Below are positions 26,682 to 38,700 of a stretch of 64,000 nt of DNA, piece after piece (the first letter of the stretch is position 1; each line of letters starts with the position of its first letter). The notes beneath the pieces are model-generated. The model was not told the origin of the DNA. It worked only from the letters and a program-made list of their open reading frames with translations, and did no database searches. This stretch comes from Branchiostoma floridae. Lineage: Eukaryota > Chordata > Leptocardii > Amphioxiformes > Branchiostomatidae. The stretch is from the NCBI RefSeq assembly GCF_000003815.2, contig NC_049991.1, positions 8,366,354 to 8,430,353 of the forward strand, given 5' to 3'. The position numbers and the translations under genes are program-made.

Positions 26682-29600
26682 NNNNNNNNNNNNNNNNNNN
26701 NNNNNNNNNNNNNNNNNNNNNNNNNNNNNNNNNNNNNNNNNNNNNNNNNNNNNNNNNNNNNNNNNNNNNNNNNNNNNNNNNAAAAAAAAATGGCGAATAA
26801 AACAGTGTCAGAGGCTATGCAGCTGCATACTGTAGATGACTCTAGAGGATCCCATTCATTGTGTAAACTATAAAAACACGAATACTCATTAATGAAATGT
26901 AAGACGAGGGAAAAACTCGTGTTTGTTTGGGGATGGGGGAGGGGCGGCTATCAAACTTTTAAGGGGTGTGGCGGGCTCTGCTGTTTTATTTGCCGCATAC
27001 AGATTGTAGACCCTGTTTAGACTGTCAACCTATGGACTTAGAAAAGGAAAGGTTGTTGATATACCATTGGCAAGGTGTTAATTTTGGACCACAGCGTTTT
27101 GTTCCCACTTATATGCATGTGGGTCATTGACCGCTAATAACCTCTTACGAGCTTCACAACATATCCAGGTGGTGTACCAGTGTATGTAGATTACAATTAA
27201 TTCGACTAGCAGTGTAACATAAAAAAAGATTGTTGATTGTGTATTGCATAGTAACCAGGGCTAGCCCTTAGTAAAGCCTCAGGCACAGCCAAACAAATCA
27301 AATTGAAATCAAATCAAATTTAAATCAGATCAAATCAAATCATTTAAATCTGATCAAATCAAATAATCTAAATCAGATCAAATCAAATCAGATCAAATCA
27401 AATCAAATCAAATCAAATCAAATCAATAGCAAAGGACAGATCTGCCTAAACACCTCAAACAACCTCAAACAACGTCAAACGTTTCTAATATGCATAATGC
27501 AGTGTACATTGTTAGGGCCAACCACATTGTGTGTTACTGGATACAATGCATTGATAAATATAAGAAAAAAAGCAGCAAGTATTTACCAGTTATTTGGAGT
27601 TAGTCAGCTGGTTTCACTCGACTGTCAATTTGGAGCTGAAAAACACTTAGTAATATATATACATTGTATGTATTATAGTTGATAATGATAGAAATGTGCT
27701 ATATATGCTATGATTTATGAGCCAACAGTATCCACAGTTTTATTGTAATGTCGTCTGTGGACTGAAGAAGGTATCAAGAATTTGCCCATGGCGACTGAGT
27801 TCTAGCACAGACAATCCAATATGGCACCTAGAAATTGCTTCGATCTTGAAACCGGTGGACTAACTGAAAATGAGTCATAAATACTTAAGACTTGCATTTT
27901 TGAATTTATAAGTGCATAAACAATGTATCCAGAGTGCCACACAAGGTTGTTGTCCATGTACACTGCATATCAGGGCCATTTGAGGTCATCTGAGGTTTTA
28001 GATATTTAGGCAGACTGGCTTAAGACTGGTGCCATCATTTGACTTTTTTTGCCTGGAACAGCTAACAATATTCTTTCATCTTATGGACATGCTTTTTTTT
28101 ATGTAGTAACATTAGACCAATTGTATATTGTGTGCCAATAGTAATACTGTAATGGTAATAATAGTGCAAGGGCAACTCAGAAATTAACATAGAACTGATT
28201 CTTTTAGGTTTCTATCATTGTACAGTTTTGTATTTATTTCTATTAGTACTAACTGATTTGTCTGACAGGACCTGCCTATCAATCAAATTTTTTCTTGCAC
28301 CGTGGCCAGGTTCTATGGATAGGGTCCAAGCTAGGGCTCGGTACAAAACCGTTTTTTCTTATTGAACCGGTCCAGAAAAACCGGACCTGAAAAAATTCGG
28401 TAGACCAGATGTTGGACCTTCTAGAAAATAAACAGATTATATGATCATGAATTCACATGTCTTGGAGCTTACCGGCGGAAGAAAATAACAAGAGCAAAGC
28501 AGAGTAGAGTTTACAGTCATTTCTACAAAGTTTTGCTGTCAATTGTACAGAGGCAATTAGTCTTGCAGGATTTTAGAATGCAAATGGGAGTCAAATAAAC
28601 CACAAAATATGCTTTCTTGTAGCAAAATGGATCATTGTTTTGAGCATCGTTCATTCATAAGGTTTCAAATACTGAATCAGGTCCAGGTTCAGGTCCGGAC
28701 CTGGACCTAATCCTCTGGACCTGAACTGGACCTGGACCTGAATTTTCTGTACTGGTACCCACCCCTAGTCCAAGCAGAAGCCAAGGAATGCAACCAATCA
28801 GAGCATACTTTACAGCCAAAATAGTCTTGTGAAAACGTTATAACATTTCATCATCATCATCATTTCATGATAACATTTCATGATCGTATTATTAACACTA
28901 ACCCTAATAAGGATATAACCATAACCTTAATGATGATCCTGTAAAGAGTGCAAAGATAAGACTTATTGACATTCCTGAGCCAGAATGATTTTATGGTCCA
29001 ATGTAAGGTCAATATTTAAAGGCCACTGATATGTAAACAAAACATATCTAGACAATTGTTAAATGCAAAACTGTATGAAAGAGGCCATATACATGCAACA
29101 TGTACAATTATACTAGTACGAAGCATGGTCATTGGTCAACACAAGAACTGTCAGGGGCATTCACCTTTGACCTTCATGCCCGTGCAGCCGGATCCGTGAA
29201 TGGGCTTTTGGAATGGAGGCATATGTATACTGATTCAAACAAATTCTGAACTGCCTGGCCCTTTTCTGTTAATAAGACTTTTGTTCACTATTGACGTTGT
29301 TTCTATCAATAATCATGGAGTTTGAGATAACCTTGTATAATTATATCCAATCTACTGTTTGACTACAGTGACATACCCACTAGACCTGACCAAGACCAGA
29401 CTACAGATACAGGGGGAACTCTCCAAACAAACCAAACAGAAGGTGCCTTACAGGGGAATGCTACAAACAGCTCTTGGTGTAGGTACGTATGTGCACTGGT
29501 ATACATGTATTGGAAGGAAACTGATTTTTGACCTATTGCTAATTATAAGAACATGCAGTATGTAACATCGTCATCAGTATTTATGATGTAACATCTGTTA

Positions 29601-29727
29601 AGTAACTCTATTGTTCCATTCTGTTGTGTAATGACAGCTCGTGAGGAGGGTGTACTGAAGTTGTGGCAGGGTCTCACACCAGCTGTACAGAGGCACGTGG
29701 GTAAGTACAGTTAACATATATCTCTCT

Positions 29728-29764
<37 letters not shown>

Positions 29765-32700
29765 TTTATGGCCTCCTTCGGTCAGTATTGACCATGGTAT
29801 AGTCCTAATTAACATCAGCCCTACAGCGTCGACTGTGGCTAAACAGTCCTATACGAGAATGACAGTCCCTGCCACATGTAAGCTGGCTCAGGTCTGTTGC
29901 AGAGTTCTTTTTTCAACAATCAACAAATTCTCTTCTAACCTGTGGAAAAGTCCAGTTATAAACTGCAAAGCAATTGTCTGTATGACTATGACTAAGCCAC
30001 TTTCTGAAAAAGACAAACAGCTAATTTCAAATGAAGTGATAAGAGTACCAATCCTGCTCGGCAAAAAGGCAATATGTTACTGTTAGGTATAAAAAGATTG
30101 CAATCTAGCAAAATTGCAGCTACCAGTAGAGATAGTGCAACTTCTACCCTGATATATATGTTGTAATACAATTTTTGAAGCTTATGAATGTTTTGCTCAG
30201 TAGTTTTTGAAGTGGTTGACACGACTTCACCTCTGACATTTTCAAAGTCAAATGTCAGTGGTGTCTTGGGCATTTTTGTATAGATCCTTAGTTAGAAAAA
30301 TTGCATCTATCAAGCATTTTGTACCTCAAAGAAGAAAGGATGTTATTTTATTGGAAGGGTAAATGCAGTAAGAAATTGCAGTTGCAGGCTGTTAAGGAGG
30401 TAAAGGTCCCATAGCCTGTTTGAAGCCATAGGGGCATTAGATCAAATGATAGATAACCTTTAACCTTTTGGTCTCATGTGTAATTTAGGCTCAGCGTTTC
30501 TTTGTGTTATATCCAAGTTTTCTTCAACCAGTAATACACCATGTACGTAACACCACCTTTGAGGAGACATGGATACACCCCAGACAAATCTTGAAAGGGA
30601 ATTGTCTGGGATGCAGACGGAATCAGGACGACTCGGACCATTACTAACTCGGCCCATTGAAAATCTGGTTAACTCGGACCACCCCCTGGTCAACTCGGAC
30701 CACCCCCATGTACCAGTCGGACCAAATTACGTATTGAAAAAAAAAAGTTAATTTGACATTTCTTGGTACATTTGTACTAGTATTATAACGTTAAAGATTG
30801 TCCCCAGCTGCTACTATTAGAACGTCAGAAGTTTCCTGGACATACAGAGTGGCGGTCCTTTGATCTAGTATCATATGTGCCGGGGGCGCCGGTGATATTA
30901 AAACCGCGATATTAAAACAAAGTGGACACGGTCGGCTTGAAAAAAATTCTTAATTAGCAATTAATCTTCAACAAGAATGACTCATTCTCTGATCAATACC
31001 CACATCTTATTTGTCTAAAGCTATTCCGAAGAGCAAGTAATAATAAAGTTTACTACTGTCCCCTATTAGAAGCGCCTCACACATATCCACGTGTCCACAC
31101 ACACTGTGTATTTCGGGGTCAACGACCTAATGTGCGCCGCATGGAATGCCGAAAAGTTCCAATGAATTACACAATCCAATCAATCCAACCAACAGTTTTC
31201 TCATTTCAGAGTATATACATACATGTATAAAACTAGTGTTGGGGATTACATTTTCGAAAAAAAATCAATTAAATAGCTGTCCCGGGGTGATGGTCCAAGT
31301 TGTCCCGGCAGATGGGCCGAGTTGACTGGGCCGAGTTGGTAATGGTCCGAGTCGTCCAAGATTCACCAGAAATAAGCCAACTCAGAGACTGCCTCGTTTT
31401 TGTGAGCGCTCGCTAGATCGGTGACCACGTGACCTCTAACCGAAAAGGTGACTACTAGAGAAAAGTTTGGTGACAGTTGGGTGAAAATGGACCCAAAATG
31501 TATCTTCAGCTTGATACATATCGGGTGGTAGGGAAATGTGAGAACCTGTGTCATGATAAATGCCGAAAGTCATCTAATTTGTGTTGTTTCCCAACTCGCA
31601 AATTTAGGCAAACAATTAGGCTTAATGAAATTACTAGTAGCAATGCCATAACATTTGAAGCACTTAAATTTCCAGCTACAATATGCAGGTCAAGAGTTTT
31701 GTAATGTCTTTGAATTAAAAATGCTGCAAAAAGTAAAAACAAATGCAGCATTCTGTTGGAAGGCAGCACCTGTTGATGTGCTACACTAGCGCTTTGGGGG
31801 TCTCGTTAAAAGCTTTAAAGCACAATTTGTTAGACGACTCTCCGGGATAGACATCAGCCCTTTCCATTTGATGTATGATGCAGCCTTGAGCATGTAATAT
31901 TTCTAAGCTAATAGCCACCTGATATACACTGATGTTTGGCTTTAAAGGGCCACCTTTTTCTTAAAACATAAAACGTGACATTTGAGTGTCTTTAGGGCTG
32001 GTATCATCATATTTCCTTGATGCCTACATGTAATAGCTATACTTTGACATTTTAATAAATTCACAAGAATATTCTTTAAATGGGGCTATATATCTCACTG
32101 AAGGTATGGTACATTGGCATTGTAGATGCATTGTAAATAGAATTTGTGTTAACCCATGACTTTATAATGGGAATATCATGCAAACATACAAGTAAAATTT
32201 AAAATAAATAAAACACGAAACTTAAAAGATTTATATCCGATGAAATTCGTTGAGCAGTCTTTCCAATTGCTCTGCTGCAGTGATACTGACATTTTAGAAA
32301 AGTTGAAATCTCTTGTGCATAATTCTTACATGTAAATGCCAACCATAATGCATGGCTTTGTTTTTCATTAAACCATGGATGGTTATGGCTAGTCTCTAAG
32401 CAGACCATACTGTGCCTTAGAGATAGTATCAAAGCTGGCCAAGGAGTATAGTCCATTTGACTCCCTTTGGTCAGCTTTGATACTATCTCTACTAGTAAGG
32501 CACTGTAGGGTCTGCTTCGAGATTAGCTTATGGCATGTACAAGTATAACCAGTAAGCATGTACAATGTATCAGGCTTGTGGTTGGTCTACACAGCCTGGT
32601 TACATAATGATACTTTTGTCCTGCTACTACATGTACGTTTTGAAACCACCATTCTGTAAAGCCCCTATCACAGAGTTGATATAAATGCTGATGGTGTCAT

Positions 32701-35700
32701 TTAGTGCCTCATCTATTTTAGTGCAGTGCAACAAGGGCTTTATACTATACATTCTTGTGAACATGATATGTTGGAAGTACATGTTGTAAAAGGATGTATT
32801 GCCCTATATATAATAATTATATTTATTCCTTTGTTTAAAAAAGCTGTACAACAAACTGCAACTGTTATGTATTCTGTTAGTAAAACTACAGAACTGTTGC
32901 AACGAGGTAAGTTGAGATAAAGTTACATGCTGTTTATCAATATTGTGTACTTGTATGTTGTTCCAGTATATTCTGGCTGCCGTATGGGTGCGTATGAGTG
33001 GATACGAGACAACGTACTGGGCAGAGAACCAGACGGATCCTTTCCTGTATGGTGAGATAATCTAATATTAACAGTATCTATATTACATCTATAAATATCT
33101 TATCAACGTTATTCAAAACAAGGCGTATAAGGTTATGGCAATGCATGGCAAGCACTTATTCAGCTTTTTTAGACCACACAAGTCAAATAAGGTGTTGATT
33201 TTTCGATTAAAAAAGCAATACTGGAACATATGTAATATGATAGAAACAGAGTCTAAGGAAAAAGGTCTATTAGGAATTGCCTTGAAAACAAGTTTTTAGT
33301 TGTAAGATATACTTTGAGATTCATGTTTTACTCCAAGCCCTCTGTTTCCATCTTTATTGCTTGATAGTATTTATGGTACAATTTCTGGAAAGCAAGAAAA
33401 TAAACTGGTATGACCTTAACTGGTCAACCTGAGTGATGAAATTTATCAGGAAGCATTCAGGAAAAGACTGTTTGACAGCTTGATTGCAGGTTTGACTAAC
33501 ATGTTCTATTTGCCCACTCAGGAAAGCGGTTTTNNNNNNNNNNNNNNNNNNNNNNNNNNNNNNNNNNNNNNNNNNNNNNNNNNNNNNNNNNNNNNNNNNN
33601 NNNNNNNNNNNNNNNNNNNNNNNNNNNNNNNNNNNNNNNNNNNNNNNNNNNNNNNNNNNNNNNNNNNNNNNNNNNNNNNNNNNNNNNNNNNNNNNNNNNN
33701 NNNNNNNNNNNNNNNNNNNNNNNNNNNNNNNCAAGAAATAGAAAAGTCCTTGAGGCAAATCACAGGACTTTTTTCCATGAGTCGGAGATTGGTTATCGGT
33801 GCACACACCAATTCTTCCGCGACAGGGGTCCGAGATAGTGCGCGACAAAAATGTGACAAAAGGGTCTCGAGGGTCCGTGTTTGAGTTCAAATTTATCATA
33901 ATCTACTGCGAAGTGGCATTTGATACTTGCATGGCTAAAAAGCATAAGAAGTGATGTGTTTTTGGTGCAAATTGGTTTTGGGCCCGAGTGTCACTTCCTT
34001 GTATTTCTACGCGTTGGAAGTGATTCGCCCGTTGACCCAGATTCCCCGTCCATATGCGCTCTGTGAGCCGTGTTGGTATGCCTCGCGCGCCGGGTTATTG
34101 TAAAAATCTCAGTGTTATGACTTTCTTTATTTTTTGCTTGATTAATCTTAGGTGTATTCTCTTTCCGACAATATCAGTCATTTTCATGACTAAAATATAG
34201 GTGATGGGTTTATTTCCACGTCAAAATCCCCCTTTTTTGCGTACTTTTTTACGTGAAAAAAACTTTTCTCCCCCAAAAATTATGAAAAGTAGAGAGAGTG
34301 AAGAAACTGAAACCCGGCTGTTCTTAAAGCTGGAGTGATACCCTTCATTCCCTTTTCTGCTTTAGATTTATTTTCTTGAAGATACGGCCTCTCGACTTGA
34401 GGGTGCGCAGCCTCGATTTGAGACCCCAAATAAACTGGGGTGTGCACCGTTACTGTACCTATCCTGCTGTGTTGGGCAAAATGTTTGCTGTATGAAGTTT
34501 GCATGTGGAGTTTGCAAAGTTTTGTTAAAAAAAGTTTTGTTAAAAAAAGACGTCAAGAAAAGGATTTTTTTGGTCTGTTGTATAGAGGTTTCATGTGGTG
34601 TAAGGTTTACAAAGTTTTGTTTAAATAAAGAAGTTGTCCAGAATTGATATTTTTTTAGTCTATATGGTATCATTGTTCTTTGTGGTCATTATTGTACAAT
34701 AACTGAAATTTAAGTGAACGAACCCAAGATTACATGCCCATTGGTCCCCCAGCCCAACCAAACCAAACCCATCTCAACTCAACCCATCTAACCCTGCCCT
34801 ACTCATTCCCAACGAAACCTTGCCCAACACAAATCAGGTATACCAGTCTATCATATCATCGCTCCTGCATCGTCAGCATTTGTTGCAAATCATTATTCTG
34901 TAGTTCTAAGATCATACTTTCTTCTCTCCCTTGAAGAAAATGAATGCATGTGCAAGCTTTATCTATATAGTGGAGTCAGTTTGGCCTTCTAGAGCACATT
35001 AAATGTAGATATGTACAAGTCTTGGAGGTGGGATTTTATTAAATGACCATTTTTCTGAGTCAACTTCCCAGACCCCAGGCCCTTCTAGTTGTTATACACC
35101 CACTTGTTGTTTCATGACTACTGAGTAATATGAAGTGATAACAAGACCACACAGATTTGAATGCTACATTATGTTATCTCACAAGAACAGCAGGTGGTGA
35201 CAAGTGGTGTTGGCTGGGAATGTAATAAAAAGTATAAATTTTTGTTCTTTCTTCAAAAGTTTCATCTAACTGCTGTAGATAGTACTTGTTCATGGGGCTA
35301 CTGTAAATTCTGACACTTTCTGCTGTGTTGTTTAAATCTAGTTTATTTGGTTACCACCCACTGGAAATATGTCTTGTTTTCTGTTGTTTACAATTGTTCA
35401 ACTGTTTTTCCAGTTAGATGTACTAGCTGATTTCTTCTGCCAGCTCATTCTCAGTAATTTTTACAAGTTACAGTTAGCAAATTCTCAAGTTTAAAGAGAC
35501 ATTTACACAATGACAGTGTAACCCCAGGTTATAAGATAATTATCTCATGCAAAATAACCTGGGGAAAACATCATAAATTTGAATTTATCCCGTTCAAGTT
35601 CTGTTCAAAATTGGTAAAGAAGGGATGCATACTTTGTTTGAGCTTTTCTATTTTACCTTTCAGTCCCACAGATCAGTCAAAGACTTGGGGTACTTTAATT

Positions 35701-38700
35701 GGGGTGCATACATTATTCGAGAATATACAAATGTACTGTACTAAAATTACGATAAATGCAAACTCAAAGATTCTACAAGTTTTAACTAGCTTGTTATCCC
35801 AGATATTCTGGTTCTATTCACACTTTTGATTGCTTCCCTACAGAGCAGTCTGGCAAACATTAAAATAGAAACTATTGGCATTTGGATATCTGCCTGAAAT
35901 ATAGGTGAGAGTTCTGATTGGCTAGAAGTCACACTTTCCATGTAACAACATGGTATTACTAACAATTTCAAACAGGCTTGTAAAAATTTCATTCCAGAAA
36001 AAAATGCAGAACATGATTTTCTAAGGATTAGATGTTGAATTGGGCATGTGGACCTGACAACAGTTATTCTTGGAATTTTTGCAATAGTTTTATATTTGTG
36101 TTTTTTTGCAGTGACTGCTTCACTGCAAACTTTAAACCAGCATTTCAGTTACTGTACAGTATGTGACTGTAGTGCTATGTACATGTCCCTAAATGCTTTG
36201 TAGTAGCCACTGGCTAGAATTAGGTATCCCAGGCTAAATGCCCATGTTGAGCTTAACCAGTATAGATTGAATGTCATTCAGAATAAAAGATCTATTTTCT
36301 CACATGGGAAAAGAAGATACAAAGCACACGAAAGGTTATATTTAACCAGTAATTGTACATTTTATTATGCCAAAATTGCTATAACAAGCTAGGAAAGCTG
36401 TTGGTATTAGATACTGACGTACATGCACACCAGCACACTGTTTTAAGACGTTTCAATGTCAGTAACGATTTGGCTAATTGGAGCCATGAGCCCTGTTCAC
36501 ATGCTGGCAGCTATTAGTTTGACTGCAGCAATTAGCCAGCGTTCTAGCCGGGAGGAGTCATTAACGAGTGCCTACTGATTAGCATATTGGCAGTAACTGT
36601 AAAAATGGCAATGTTTGCGAGGATTCAGTTTTGCGGGGGTGAAGAAATGGAGTTATTTCCAGAGGTTTAAAGTTTGCAGTTTAAATGTGGATGTAATAAT
36701 TACATCCATAGATTAAACCATAGGGTTTTGGGGGAAGAGGACAGAATAATAATTTTATTGGTGAAGAAACCATGGCAGAAATTGTGAACATAAAACCAAG
36801 TTGCAAGCATTTCCCCTCTCACAATAGCAGGGTTTTCTTGAAAACCCTATGTTCTCGTCTTTCCCTCTTGCTAGATTTATACATTTCAAGGTGATGGAAA
36901 ATCAGAGAAATGAATCAATTTGACTGGAAGTTTATACTATTTGTATGAAGTTTGATTTCTATCTTCAACAGGACAATCCTGTTCCTATACAATTTTGATT
37001 GTATATATGTAATTTCATACAAATTAAAGTCCTTTGCATAAATTTGCAATGTGCATGTTGATGAGGCCATATGTCTGCTTTTGGCCACCATAAAAGAGCT
37101 AATTATCAAAATGTTAGTTTGTGCTTTCTTGTACAATTTGCCTGGCAAGTATGTTACATGTATTACACATACAATTGTTGACCAATAAGATCATGATGTG
37201 ATTGTGAGCTATGTGCATATGAGCTAACTAGAACAACAAACTATTGTAAAAAAATAAACAAATTATTTATTAGATTAATCAGTCATCATTCTAACTTGTA
37301 GTCCAGCCGGTAAAAAATAAGGATGATATTGTTTAAAACCGTCACAGTTTTTTGGAAGTAAATGCAATACAATTACAACAGTATCACTGACTGACTTTTT
37401 TTCTTGGCTGCAGGGTACGAGGGACGTGGCACGCTTTTACGAAAATCTTGGCGGAGGGCGGAATTCGCGGCCTGTGGAAAGGCTGGGTGCCAAACGTACA
37501 ACGTGCCGCTCTGGTCAACATGGGAGGTGAGACTGATGGGTTAAGGACCCGCTTTCTTTGGTGCATACTTTGCCATAATCCATGGCTAATTCCTATAACC
37601 ACGAAAAGATCAGCGTAGCAGGCGAGCAAGCTTGTCATAGGAACCTGCCATGAATTATGGTACCATGTACACTGAAAGACCTGCTATTTAGCTTTCTTTT
37701 ATTTTTCTCACCAGTACATCTAAATAACATTTTGCTTCTTATCTATATTCATATAAATATCATTTCTTTTAACAATATTCTCTCTTAGAAAAGATGAAGG
37801 ATCAAAGCAGCTGCTCATGGAGGTCTACATCTTATGCTGAATTTGTCAGATTTCTAATCTTTTAATCATCCATCAAAAGAAGTATTCAGCTGGTTTTCAT
37901 TCTACTTTTGTGTATCTGAGACTGAGAAAAATAGGCATTTCCCTTGTAGCAGCCGGTTATAACTGCAAGCCACCCACAGCTATAATAAAAGAGCAGCTGT
38001 TCCGAATGTATAAAGTTGGAAGGTGTCAGCCTCAGTTTTATGTGAAAACAATAGAAGTCCAACTTCCGGCATAAGCCCAATTTGTGTATATTCTTTTGAA
38101 CATAGATTAGGTGCTTCAATGGACCATGCAACTAATTTCAGGTGCTACATTATGCTCTGCTAATAAGAATATGTTGCAACGATGTGAGCTTTCTCCTAAT
38201 GAAATGGTACAGATACAGGGACTTAATATGTTTTAGTGAGCCTGTATTCTCCACATAAAAGACTGTACAAGAAAAGTATGATAAACTGCAAACTTTAAAG
38301 TAGGATATTCATAGAGACTACTACATATCTTTGAAGTATACCTTTTGCTAAAGGCATTCAAAATGAATTCCTTATCTATGATTTGTACCCAATGTGGAAC
38401 GTCAACCAAATACTTTGCCAAACATTGTTATAAGTTGTCATAGTTGTAAAATGCCAAAAAGGATTTTAGAAGATGGATGAAGAGAATTAAGTTCTAGATC
38501 CTACTGTGGCTATGTTGTTTGTTCTCGACTTTAAGTTTGATTTTGTGCAAACATACTTTGAAGTTGAAAAGGTTGATTTTTTTCCGTTTATTTCATGCCG
38601 TGACTTTTTCCTTTATAAAATGATGTAGGTCTTATACTACAAAGGTAGTGCTGGAAGCAGGATACTTCAATTTGTGTCTTTCAATTCGTTTTTTTCTGAA

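Larger units (their letters stand above)
26782..29368 (+). other. UCP4 intron 1, 3' part
   Basis: This has no coding segment. It contains an AAATC-type microsatellite (27293-27425) and a hAT-like element (28332-28767). The rest is AT-rich and unrecognised. Confidence 0.7.
29701..32966 (+). other. UCP4 intron 3
   Basis: It contains a GA tract with a LINE 3' end on the minus strand, a large inverted-repeat element (30620-31364) and a Mutator-like foldback (32390-32525). No further exon is needed, because the phases of exons 3 and 4 join. Confidence 0.75.

Noticed and set aside
33354-33899. Open frames spanning the 198-N gap
   Set aside because: These are artefacts of the gap. The real coding part is the short WKAV start of UCP4 exon 5 in a defined phase.
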